Of a stretch of DNA of 64,000 nt, positions 23,607-34,383 are shown piece after piece; within the stretch, counting starts at the first letter, position 1, and every line of letters begins with the position of its first letter. Source of the stretch: Branchiostoma lanceolatum (lineage: Eukaryota > Chordata > Leptocardii > Amphioxiformes > Branchiostomatidae); assembly GCF_035083965.1 (NCBI RefSeq), contig NC_089723.1, forward strand, positions 39,005,193 to 39,069,192, read 5' to 3'. The notes under the pieces are model-generated. The model searched no databases and was not told where the DNA came from. It saw only the letters and a list, made by a program, of their open reading frames with translations. The position numbers were made by a program, and so were the translations under genes.

Positions 23607-24744
23607 ACCCCAGCCTTTTTAGATTTAGTCTGCTACCAGCCAAGGACTACCCTTGGCATACCATTCACTTTATTTTACCCTTTTTACTACTATTTTCCCA
23701 GCGATCAGCGGAGCCTGGTATAGGCTATCAAAAAGGCGGCAGCGGAGCTTGGGGAAAGGACTCACTTGAAAGCTAAGATAGCTGGACTCCAGGCTATGAT
23801 GGGGGGGGGGGGGGGTCTGGGGTCGGCGTGGTTGTGCAATGTTTTCACGTTACTGTCACCTTCAGCTCTTTGAGCAAACATTTTCTTCAAATCTAGATAC
23901 ATGTCGTTTGCATTATCTTCACTGAGCAATTTCAGTAACAGTCTAGGAATTCTTTGTTTACATTAAAGTGCATCAGAACAAGGTGAAGGATGAGCTTGAT
24001 ATCCATTGGTGCAGACAACGATCCCCTAACAATGGGTCAGTAATGGGAATGTTTGACAAGGTCGTTCATTTTTTGTCCGTCGGGGGACTTGGTGACTCAT
24101 TAATTCGGTTTTCCAAACAACTGTCAGAGTTTGAAACATCTACTTAATGTCGGGCATAGCGCTCACAAAAAATATTTTGTACAGACTGCCTTTATAAACT
24201 GGGCCGACGAGTTTCAAAAAGATCAGGAACGTCTTGACTCTCACATGAAGGCGAGGGGCTGGGCGTTGCTGTCAAAGTGTGAATGGGGCGTGGCATTAGG
24301 TGCTTTCACTTGTAAATTAGTTAATCAACAACTAAACAGCGGTACGCGTGGGGAGAGGAGGAGTTTTTCACACCTTCTGTCAATTGTTGTCTGAATGCTA
24401 AATGATAGTCAAGTCACAGCGCAAAGCGTTGGTTATTATAACTTATATCGTTTGCAACGCATATTTTGCGAGCATATCTCAAAAATGTTTAGCTTAATCA
24501 ACGAAGAAAAGTGACGGGGGGGGGGGAAGCCACCTTCTAGCTCGCTTACAATGTTACCGTTCAATGATGGTGAATTACCATGCTTTGAAAGAAAGACTTC
24601 AAGTGTAAACGTGGGGCGCCTTATGGTAGCGGAAGTGTGTATTTAAATACAGTATAGACGTCACATATAAACGTCGGGAAAAAATCAAAACACTTACCTT
24701 TTACATATTCTGTTAATTCAAATGTCTTCAAATCTTGTGTAAGG

Positions 24745-25350
24745 CAATTCACATTAATTTCACATGTAAAAAATGTGAATTTAATGTGATTCGCATATCA
24801 CATTTTTTCACATTTCGCTTTTTTTTAACATCACATAAATTTCACATTTCTCCGCTTGCTAGCTGTTTTCACATCTTTTAACATTTTGCAGCAGACCGCG
24901 TTTCACATAACTTCCACATGAAGTCACATTTTATAAAATGTGATTTGATATAACATTATTTCACATTTTCACCGAGAGCACGTTTCACATAAAATCACAT
25001 AAATATAGGCGGCGGAAAAATGCACTGGTAGTCACATAACTTCACATAATGCATTAACAGCAAACTTCACATTTAGATAACATATTTTCACATTTGAAAA
25101 TGTGATTTTTCTAGACCTTTCAGGGTGAATGTGAAATAATGTGACTCAAAATAATAACATTTTTTCACATTTTAGTGTCGCTCTTCAGAAATGTGACCTG
25201 AATGTTATTTTATGTTATAATCTGTCAACTTATGTGAAAAAATGTGATGCTGTTGGACCTCACAATTTTTAACATTATATCACATTTTATCACATTTTCT
25301 TCAAATTTTGCCAAAAATTCACATAATTTTCACATTTATGCACCTAGTAG
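24745..25350. repeat. Right inverted arm of TTTCACAT motifs
   Basis: This is the mirror of 13258-13682: dense TTTCACAT/ATGTGAAA variants ending in TTTATGCACCTAGTAGTGTT. It is the inner right arm of the 13-kb element. Confidence 0.8.
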
Positions 25351-26499
25351 TGTTTAGGCATAACTCAACTCCAACGTATTTGAAGGAAATACGGTCTCAT
25401 TGCACAATGTCATGGCTCTGCCAATGACAACATGGTATCCTGACGTGCGCTTTTGTAAAAGACACTAATTTTGTGCGGCAACGTTCAGCCAAATTGATAT
25501 AACAATTAACAAATGCACTGAAAGTGTCTGTAATTGATAGCTGGTCACGTCAATTACCTACCAAACCAATTACCTCACCCCATTCCTACCCCACCTCGAC
25601 ACGTATATGTATTTTTCCACCCGTTTGTTTGAACATAACGTGTGGCAACTGAAAAGCAGAAGTAGCATTCAGTGTGAGAAAGCCTATCAGAAAGCGTGGA
25701 CAACTATTCTGGTCTTCCGTGATTTAGCAGCAATGGCAGCACATGTATATACATGTCGCAATGCGAACATTCTTCAGAGATCTAGAATTTGTACAGTAAA
25801 TGTATTCCCACCTGTGAGGCATAAGTCGGACGACAATGTTAAAGATATCTTAGCGATGAACCGCCGCGGTATTACTCTTGCATGAAATGAAGCAGAACTT
25901 GTCTGGTCGCTCTGGAGCTTATTGTGAGTCACCTCTGACATGGGGGTGACACGCGGACATGATAATGGGTGGAGCTTGCTTGTGGGGTTGGAAAATTTTG
26001 AAATCAGCCCACGCCTTACTAGCAATTTATGGATTACGCTTTGCGTTGCATAAAGGTAACTGTTACGGTTTACGTAGAAATAAAGCGACCAATAACGCGT
26101 CACGACTTATGTACTGATTACGAATTACGTTGGTTTTGGGCGACTGCCTACGGATCACGAAGACGAAAAAGGCTGAATTACGCCTTACGAAAAAGGGCAT
26201 GCAGGCCCTCATAGAATAAAGATGAATCTGAATACATGCATGTTCTCACTTGTTTTCAGCGTATGTCATCGCAACACCCTCAGCGTTTCGGTCGCACGTT
26301 CTGATCTATTTATATGTAACCATTCAACGACGGCAGTAATATCAGATAGCAGGTCAGACGGGTCAGCCGTTACTTCAATAGGGGTTGTTTACACATGGAC
26401 CAAATGCCAACTTCAAAAATATTTGAAAATTGTGTCTAATCTATACGGCCTTTCCAAAGCCCGAGTTTACTCAGTCAAACTACGCCAGTCTGACCAACT

Positions 26500-26769
26500 G
26501 GTTTGTTGTATTCTCCAAGCAGAGGTTCGGCTTTTGACGTGATTTTAGGTGTTTTGTCGGGCTTTCTATTTTGTCGCGTTTTTTTAAATGTTGCATTGAA
26601 GCTTCCGTCTGCCTGCAGAGGCTCGGGTTGGCGACATCTAGGTGGTTATATTCTCACCTCATTGGCGACACAAAGAAAACGGGACAAAATAGAAAGCCCG
26701 ACAAAAACGCCTAATGTCACGTCAAAAACCAGCCGGAGCCGAACCTCTGCTTGGAGAGTAGGTTTGTTG
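26500..26769. mobile_element. 250-bp MULE-type MITE with exact 9-bp TSD
   Basis: GGTTTGTTG precedes TATTCTCCAAGCAGAGG and follows CCTCTGCTTGGAGAGTA, an exact 9-bp duplication. The long arms (TTTTGTCGGGCTTTCTATTT and its complement) enclose a unique centre. The 9-bp duplication is the hallmark of Mutator-like elements. Confidence 0.85.
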
Positions 26770-28036
26770 CTTTCCCCGATCCTTCTTTTAGGTCACTGGT
26801 CTATAATCGACGGGGACGCAGCCGTATGCCTTCCGCCTTTCCCTGCATGTAAAGTATATGTTAGGGTGCCCTATGCTCTGGGCACGTGTCCAAACTATAC
26901 TGCAACTTTGTCCTTTTCACAATTGATAAGAAGCTGGGAAGTGGATCAACCAAGGTTATGATAAGTCACTTGATTTCTCTGTTCGGTAAAGCAGTCCTTG
27001 GTGTGGCGAAGCAAGTGATTCTGCAGGCATTGGTCACTGCAGTACCCCACAAATCCGCATCTAAATGGCAACAGGAAAACTCTTGAATACAATATAGAGA
27101 AAAAAAAACCCATGGCTACACCAGATGGCTAGCGAACGTAAAATCGTGTGATAACCAAAGAACACGTGGCAGCCGGTGATAGCTTGACTTACTTAATGAC
27201 TCATGGCGGATGCCAGTCCGACGGTCAAGTATTTAATCACAAGAGTGTTGGTTCTTCTTACTATTTCTACAGGACTCGGCACCGTACGGGAATATTGAGT
27301 AAACAAGGGACAGTAGCTGGCAGATTTTTGCTAACATGGTGATGTTATGGATAGACCAGATGTGCCTGAGTTCTGGCAGTGCAAGGATAGACTTTGAAAT
27401 CCTTTGACCTCTTTTACTGATCTGCAATCTTCCTTTAAAAAAAAAGAAAGAAGAAAAATAAAGGCTTTGACTTGACGTATAAGAAGGCAAGGTACGTAAA
27501 CTCACTGACTTGCTCTCGCTGCGACACTGACTTGCTCTCGCAATATTCCGTAAAAAAAAAGAAAAAAAGAAAAATGAAGGCATTCGATGAAAAATAAAGG
27601 CTTTGACTTGAATTGAATTGGAAGAAGGCAAGGTAAGTGAACTCACTGACTTGCTCTCGCCATGTCTTGTAATTTTGTCTGACGGGCCCAATATCTGCTC
27701 TTGTCAAGACTCGCCTCCGTGTCATGCCTCCTGCTTGTGGAATCCAGGTTGGTGTGCTGGCGGCTGGTAAACTTTTATCGAGTGTTGAACATGTGCCAGG
27801 ACTCTGGAATGTGACGAACACTATCCCACATGTTACCTGGCATGCTACCAGCATGTTGCGCGCGCTGATACCTAGGTTACCACGTCCATATCTGGCAAGC
27901 ATATCACAACACGTTTCCCACGGAAGCTTTGGGACTTTAGGTGAACCTCTTCGCCAGTCTAATTGTCGGTTTGTCTGCATGGATCAGTGCGTTGTTCTCC
28001 CAATTTCTGTTAGAAGTTTAAAAGTTGCTGTTCAAA
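26770..28036. other. Upstream region of the MYND gene with a tandem duplication
   Basis: ATAAAGGCTTTGACTTGA with GAAGGCAAGGTA and ACTCACTGACTTGCTCTCGC occurs twice (about 27440-27520 and 27590-27660), with poly-A-rich stretches between. The stretch 27670-28020 has long frames on both strands but no recognisable domain. It most likely holds the promoter and 5' UTR of the gene starting at 28037. Confidence 0.45.
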
Positions 28037-31000
28037 ATGGCGTCTGCCTTTTCAAGTTCTGCAACGGCAGAGGGGGAATCAACAGCACGAGTGACAACTC
28101 CAAGCGGCAAAGTTTCATCCGACCAATGCTCAGCATCTCCCGACCAAGACGGCCCACTACAACACGATGACGAGAAGGATGACTGTATGTGCCCAGACTG
28201 CATTGAGAACATCTGCGGAGTTTCGGAAATGTTGATCAAAGCCTTTCTGTCCAACACACATGATGTCACAGCAAAGTCACGGGGACGTTTGAATGTCCAC
28301 CAAAAAGAACAAAGAAAAGAAGACGCTAGAGGGAAAGTAGCGGGAGAAGATGAAGGTCAAAATCATACAGGGAGCGGACAGGTTCTGAAGACGTGCCCGG
28401 AAGATGAAAGTGACGATAGTGAGGATGACAGCGACTGCAGTGATGACACAGACAGTGAAGAGTGCGGCATACTGTTCCTCCCAACCAAGTACCAAGCCAA
28501 GCTGTTCATGTCTTTCTCCGAAGGGATACTCCGGAGTCTTCTGACTCAACTTCTCAACGTTACCGTAAGTTCCAAACGCGACCCGAGGCCATGTCTTTAT
28601 CCTAAAGGGTTTCCAAAGCTAGACAACGTCGACATCGGTGAGCTGATCTACCTCATGACGTACTACGAGCCCGCGGCGATCAAGGTAGCGGAGCTTACCC
28701 CCGATATTCTACCTTCAGTCGAAGTCTTACTGTTGGAGGCAACGGGAGCGGAAATCAGGGCCAAGGCCCTCAGTGGAGAAGGCCACGCCATGATGTGTCA
28801 AGTCTGTGTAAACGAATCTGAGGAAGGTGCCGCCATTGGTAAATCGTGTTTAGAATCAGTGGAAGGTGCCGCTATTGGTGAATCATCGGATGAAGAGTAC
28901 GACGAACTGTGCTACTACAGTCTGCTTCTCCTGTGCGTAAAGAACGCTGTCATGACGATCATCCCGGAGAAACTGGCGTTCCTAGTTCAGCAGAAGGATC
29001 GGATGACGCAGTCCTTGATCGGCCTGATGCACAGCGGTCTCCTCCCGACCATGTGGACGGCTGTGATGATCTGCTTGTACGTCGCAGAGATGGGAGGCGA
29101 GCGCTGTGCCGGGATACTCAGGAACCAGGGTCCGCTGGCGGCTGCGGAGAAACTACTGCTGATTACAGGTGACTTTAAAGCTTCATATCGGATTTCTTTA
29201 ATCTCCAAGCAGATGTTTTGGAAGCAAAATCGTAATTGTCAGCCACGATCTGCAGGGCCGTGCGGCAGATTGTGGCCGGCAGTTACGATTTTGCCCTCGA
29301 AAGATCTGCTAGGAGGTGGGGATTTCATGCTTTGCAGTACATTGGAATATACTGGCAGAAAATATTTCTGATGTCCTGTGATGAGGGAAGCATAGATCCA
29401 TAGTAGATCAGTGTGAACATTTCTTCCTTTCGAGTTCAAGTGTGTGAAGTTGACATGCCTTGTTTGAACTGCATTCCAACTGTCTGGCTGGGGAATGTAT
29501 TAAGCGTCCTTTTTCTCGCTACATGGGTCTTGTCTACGAGAATTGGTGCACCAAACTATTAATGTCTGCAAGGTAGTTTGATACTGAATCTATAAAGCTA
29601 GGTGTTCTACATCTATTAATCTTTGCAATATGTAACGTTGTAAAGTTATAATGTCTAATTAAGATTTCTAATTAGCTTTATATACAAAGCGTGTGTGAAA
29701 GTTTCAGCGCTGCAGAAAATAGGCATACCAAAAAATCTTATACAAAGTCATACTCAAAGCTTAGTTGGGGAATTTATGATGACATAGACGTATGATAGAT
29801 ATTCCATAAAAAGTATATTGAATGTGTTATTTCATCACACATTCACAGAAGCCTGGAAACAGTGCGCGTTCACTCTGTGTTTGCGGAAGCACACAGATCT
29901 ACTGGTGAAGGCGCTACGACAGCCAGGGTCTGTGGACTTCTTTCAGCAGAAGTCACGCGAGGACAGGTTTGTTTGTTTGCTTGGCATAACCGGTAAACCA
30001 CCTTAAGGCGTAACATAAAAGCTTTGTGCAGTATCAAAGTACAAGCTGCACAAAACCGGACTGTAAGATTTGAGCTCAGTACGTACTGACACCGGGATGA
30101 CCCCCTACTCTTTCAATTAGTGTAGTGGGCTTTATAACATGCTCAAGGTGTGGCTCTCCTCAAACACGGAACCACGTAAAGTCCCATATACGAAAACGTC
30201 CCTAGCCATATCTATGTACCCATTTTCACCTAAGTCGTGTAAGGAATTAGGTGTAAAGTGCATTTCCCAAAGGCACAACGTTGGGGCCTGCTAGGGATTC
30301 AAACCCAGAACCTTTAGATCCTAAGTTCACAACCCTGACCACAGGACCATCTTGCCTCCACCAGGTTACTGCTGAGACACGGACACCAGGAGTGCCTCAT
30401 GACGGAGGCACTGGATGACGTCACCGACGTCTGCCCATCCTGGCCAATCACGTGCTCCTCAGCTCGATGCTGGAGGAGTGAGGAGGCGGGACGGCCTTTC
30501 AGGGGATGTGAGAGGTCGGTATAACTGATGAACGCTCGTAATTTATGGACAGCTATAACTGACCTTTTGCCTGTATGTTTCTAATTCCATACCGGCATCT
30601 GTTACTGAGTTTGTATCTTTTTTTTAATGTCATACCTGGGCCGCGAAATCGTTTGATACGGGTGTTCCGGACCGTGTGATAATTTTCCGCGCGTGTCACA
30701 CGGGGTTCTAAGTTGTATCACACGGGCTTCCATAGAATATTTAGAATGCATGTCGAGCGCGCCGGTTGCGCCGCCGTCGAAAATTCGAATACCGGATTCG
30801 GAGGTTAGAATCAATGTTGTTACAGTTTTTTGTTCGATGACACAAAACTCGATCAACTTCTGTCGCATTCCGCATCCGTGTGTTTTCTCGGGTGGGTATG
30901 ATATAAATAAAATACAACACGGTGTATTCCGCATCACCCTCGGTCCCATCCCTCCCGCGTGTACTACGGCCGTAGGGCGATCCTACCCGCGGTTGGGCTG

Positions 31001-31366
31001 GTACCTCTGGTGATACGGAATACTCCGCGTTGTATTCTATGTGTACGACTCTTATTCCATTTTTTTGAGTTCGCGGGCCATCTGGTAAAGCAACGTTTCT
31101 TTCTCTGCGTTGATTGATAGATTCTTGAAAGAGTTTTCCCAGTTTGTTTCGGATTCAAGATAGCGTTATTGGTTTGTCACAGTTAAGGACTGAATTACAA
31201 CCATTTGCAAGGTATGTTTGAGGCTGATTGTTGACATCTGTTGCCCCTTAGATGCGGATTTGCCCGGTACTGCAGTGACGAATGCATGCAGAATCACTTA
31301 CCTCGCCACGCCAAGGACTGCTTTACCAGAGAGGACCTCATGGCGGCGATCCAACAACACGAGTAA
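28037..31366 (+). CDS. MYND-type zinc-finger protein, 504 aa
   Basis: Four exons in consistent phase: 28037-29168, 29849-29966, 30365-30514, 31252-31366 (TAA). The start is ATGG in AAAATGG. The N-terminal part has a CMCPDC motif and a strongly acidic run (DESDDSEDDSDCSDDTDSEE, about residues 120-140). A helical middle follows, with a short internal repeat (EGAAIGKS/EGAAIGES). The C-terminus, formed across the last splice, holds a MYND finger at about residues 450-492, with GCERCGFARYC, SDECMQNHLPRHAKDC. MYND fingers usually bind proline-rich peptides in transcriptional or chromatin regulators. The rest of the protein is unfamiliar to me, so no ortholog is named. Introns carry a MITE, a SINE and a hairpin element. 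Confidence 0.8.
29199..29319. mobile_element. Palindromic MULE-type MITE in a MYND-gene intron
   Basis: The left end TAATCTCCAAGCAGATG and right end GATCTGCTAGGAGG pair with the inner arms AAAATCGTAATTGTC and CAGTTACGATTTT. The flanks GGATTTCTT and GGATTTCAT (29190-29198, 29320-29328) form a 9-bp duplication with one mismatch. The end resembles the CTCCAAGCAGAGG family. Confidence 0.7.
29990..30362 (-). repeat. tRNA-derived SINE, reverse orientation
   Basis: On the minus strand the head has a box-A-like GATGGTCCTGTGGTCAGGG and a box-B-like GGTTTGAATCC, followed by a body. The same body (GTAAACCACCT..GGCGTAACA, ACAAGCTGCA, TTGGCTCTCCTCAAACA-type words) recurs at 57480-57960, also reversed. 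It lies in the intron before the exon at 30365, and its head ends next to that acceptor. Confidence 0.7.
30912..31042. mobile_element. Hairpin MITE in the last MYND-gene intron
   Basis: TACAACACGGTGTATTCCGC near 30912 pairs with CGGAATACTCCGCGTTGTA near 31040, and ATCACCCTCGG pairs with TCTGGTGAT. Further CACACGG/CCGTGTG words upstream (30670-30730) suggest a larger element. Confidence 0.55.
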
Positions 31367-31439
31367 CAAGCTGTTACAAGTGTTAGGGGCCATATCTACG
31401 CCACTTCTTCCTTAATACATCAAAAGATACAGTATCAGA

Positions 31440-31640
31440 TGATCTGCCACCCGTTGAAGAAAAAAACAAAAAACATAGCTCGTCCAGGACAAAAGATACA
31501 AAAACTGGAAGTTATGCTGCAGTACGAAGGTCACACACTATTTAGGGGCCCTTGACCTTCGTTTTCCTTAGTCCTACCTACATGCAAAACATCGTCATAA
31601 TCTATCCAACGGTTCTTACGTTATGATGCCTCCGGAAATG

Positions 31641-31732
<92 letters not shown>

Positions 31733-31765
31733 ACATAGACATGCCTCAAGTTTTCACGGAGGTAA
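31440..31765 (+). repeat. Interspersed repeat with an (AC)n tail
   Basis: The segment is related to 8400-8660 (CATAGCTCGTCCAGG, ATGCTGCAGTACGAAGGTCA, CATCGTCATAATC). A pure AC dinucleotide run of about 85 bp occupies 31644-31730. Confidence 0.75.
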
Positions 31766-31766
31766 C

Positions 31767-33190
31767 TAATACTCGGCACTGCGACTGAAGACAGAAGATT
31801 TGTAGATCTACAGTGGATGTCACTCGGAGACGGAATACGGATGCCCAGACTTGTCATGATGTACAAAATGACTAATAAAATGGCGGACGCACAGACTATA
31901 TATGTATCGAATACCAGGGAAATTTTAAAACTTTACGCGACCCTCTATAACTTCCTAAGTAACCCTGGTGCTCAACCAATGAATGTTCGATCATAACATA
32001 TAGAATATCATTGTTTTAAGGACATCAAGTATGCGTTCCAATGAACATTTAATGCATTACATTTAATAAAGCATTTACGGAGATAGGAATTTTTGTGTTA
32101 CATTTTAATATCTTAACTGGTGGTATTTTCTAACCATATTGACTACATATTAATCAGCACCTTGGGCGTCTCCAAAATTCAGGATTGGTTTCAATGCATT
32201 GTATTACGACACCATGCGGTGTTCATATGTACTGCAGCCTTTTCACTCAAAGACACTACTACTCCGAAAACCTTGAAAAGAGGCCAGAAACAAATGATTT
32301 TACAGTCGGAAAGTAATACCAACGCTGGCATGGGGCATGGTGCCCCTCACCTTCCTCCTGTTAAAAAAAAGAGACTTTTCTAAGAGCCTTCGAAACGTTA
32401 TTACTGCGAAAATGATTTGATAGCCAAACCACTCAGGAGTCCTCATGTCGCGGATTAATACCAACGCCGTCACATCCCGCGCATTTGTTTCTGGCGAGGG
32501 AGGAGTCCTGTTAAGTTCGATCTCGAGAGTTCCACTGTGTAGGTGTTTTCCGTCTCATTTTGCGAGACATCGACCCCAGGAGTAGTAATTCAAGACGCTG
32601 TTTTGTCTGGAATAACTTACAGGTGTGTATGAAGTCTACGATGTTGTTTATTCGACAAAAAAAGGTTCGAACTCTCGCCAGAAGGAACTTCAACATGGCG
32701 TCTCACTTGTTTGTGCGCCTCTGACTTCCTGAACTGTTAATCATGCTGCACATATGATTTTTATGACTTTTTTATTTCTCTTTTTATTTCCCTGATGAGA
32801 GTCTGTCGAAATTCATTCCGTAACAAGAAAAGGAGTAAGTTATGTAGATGTGGACTTGTACATTCAACATTGCCCCCCTCCCCCAAAGTTGGGGGTTGAT
32901 GACACAGGACGGGTGGTGGGGTGGGGTTGAAGCGTTAGAAGTCTCTACCTGACCCCCATGCTGTTACAAAATTCTGGCGAGAACCCCGATAAGGGATCAT
33001 AAGGGACTCTTAATGAGTCATATCAATTGGCCTGCAGGCTACTAGTATTTTTTCATATTATTTCATTCTTCTTATTTTTCATTGAAGTCAGGAGTCAAGG
33101 GTCAAACAGGAAACAAAAATTTGTTCCACCCTGACCACTGTAGGAAGTCCAGCATGTTCCCCCGAAGAATTTTAAAATTCACAACCACTC
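31767..33190. other. Intergenic, no gene recognised
   Basis: Short frames only. The 32120 frame ends in a basic PPVKKKRLF tail, but without splice or domain support I do not call it. G-rich and C-rich tracts occur at 32870-32930 and 33190-33225. Confidence 0.4.
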
Positions 33191-33854
33191 ACGGGGGGTT
33201 GGGGGGGTTGGGGGGTGTGCCCCAAGATGCCACGCGCCCTAACATGGCATAGATTTATTACTGATCTTATTTTGCATAAGCATGCCGTGTTTGTGACCAG
33301 TGACTACGCTGATAAGGAAGGTTAATAAGTCAAGTTCATGCACATAGCTGTCATTTTCATTTAAAACATGTGTACATATTCATTTCTTGTTTCGTCAAAA
33401 CATGTATTTTGACAATAATGGTGGTAGCGCTGAGTACAGGGTCACTGCGTAGCTAGACGGCCTGGTGCCTAAATATACGACCTGTGCCAAGCAGATACAC
33501 ATCTATCATACACATAAGAAATATCACTTCATAAGACATTTGAAAATGTGGGTCTTTAAGTGTTTGTTGAAAAGAAAACCGACCAAAGAAAACAGAAAAA
33601 AGTTAGGCACACTATCTGGCTTAGCACTAAATCAGAACGAACATTCTCGAAAACATCTAACAGCATTTTCCGCTTTTTACATCAGATCATGAAGGGCTCA
33701 TGAACAACATGAATGCATTTCTTATCCAAGTATGGTCTTCAGATGACTATGTTCAAAATTCATTCATTAAAACCTGACCACTCTCTGGCAACCAGCGTTG
33801 GAGTGCCGTGAGTTCGAGCGCGTAAAAAAAGTGACATCTTAGGGCACCCTCCGT
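33191..33854. mobile_element. Inverted, internally deleted copy of the 3718 transposon
   Basis: GCCTGGTGCCTAAATATACG and ACCTGTGCCAAGCAGATACA are complements of 4540-4560. The copy ends in GGGCACCCTCCGTTA and starts ACGGGGGGTTGGGGGG. About 440 bp of the interior is missing. TA remains on the right flank only. Confidence 0.8.
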
Positions 33855-33944
33855 TAAGCCACTAATTTCCTGCATTCTGAGGGATATATTTTGTGACGTA
33901 GAGTTTTCCCTCTGTCACATCCTCATTTAAAAAGTTGAAACACA

Positions 33945-34316
33945 GGCATAGGAGTCCAGATCACAGCATAGGAGTCCAGATCACAGCATAGGAGTCCAGA
34001 TCACAGCATAGTGGTCCAGATCACAGCATAGGGGTCCAGATCACAGCATAGGGGTCCAGATCACAGCATAGAGGGTCCAGATCACAGCATAGAGGTCCAG
34101 ATCACAGCATAGGGGTCCAGATCACAGCATAGGGGTCCAGATCACAGCATAGAGGTCCAGATCACAGCATAGTGGTCCAGATCACAGCATAGAGGTCCAG
34201 ATCACAGCATAGGGGTCCAGATCACAGCATAGGGGTCCAGATCACAGCATAGAGGTCCAGATCACAGCATAGTGGTCCAGATCACAGCATAGGGGTCCAG
34301 ATCACAGCATAGGGGT
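33945..34316 (+). repeat. 20-bp minisatellite, about 18-19 units
   Basis: The unit GCATAGGGGTCCAGATCACA repeats head to tail with variation in AGG/AGT/GGG/GAGG at one site. It ends about 50 bp before the acceptor of the zinc-finger coding exon, inside the presumed upstream intron. Confidence 0.95.
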
Positions 34317-34383
34317 CTTGAACTATGCTGGTGAGAACACTGCTTAATATGCTTGCCTGTTCATTACAGACTTAAGTGTTACC

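Larger units (their letters stand above)
14480..23720. mobile_element. Possible nested 9.2-kb element with 33-bp inverted ends
   Basis: The 33 bp at 14480-14512 (begins TACCAGGCTCCGC, includes CGCTGGGAAAATAGTA) recur as an exact inverse at 23688-23720. TA is the outermost pair on both sides. A related copy, CCAGCCTCCGCGGGTCGCTG, lies near 58403. The arrangement fits terminal inverted repeats of an element carrying the satellite array and the zinc-finger ORF. Two independent insertions in opposite orientation would look the same. Confidence 0.5.
12959..26210. mobile_element. 13.25-kb composite element with TIRs and 6-bp TSD
   Basis: The left end GAGGGCCTGCATG (12959) is matched in inverse at the right end (CATGCAGGCCCTC to 26210). 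ATAGAA flanks both sides (12953-12958, 26211-26216). Both ends carry clustered GATTACGAATTACG motifs, followed inward by long inverted arms of ATGTGAAA-type repeats. The inside holds a 435-bp satellite array, MULE-type MITEs and one zinc-finger ORF. Large size, 6-bp duplication and long inverted arms recall Polinton/Maverick-type transposons, but I see no polymerase, integrase or ATPase, so the class is open. The DD-gene 3' homology is interrupted by this block, with about 20 bp and 80 bp of extra sequence at the edges. Confidence 0.65.

Noticed and set aside
27435..27980. 181-aa minus-strand ORF upstream of the MYND gene
   Set aside because: It crosses poly-A-rich tandem duplication and has no recognisable domain; opposite-strand frames of similar length also exist.
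33945..34316. Regular short repeats that could suggest a CRISPR array
   Set aside because: The units are contiguous 20-mers with no unique spacers, in an animal genome; this is a minisatellite.
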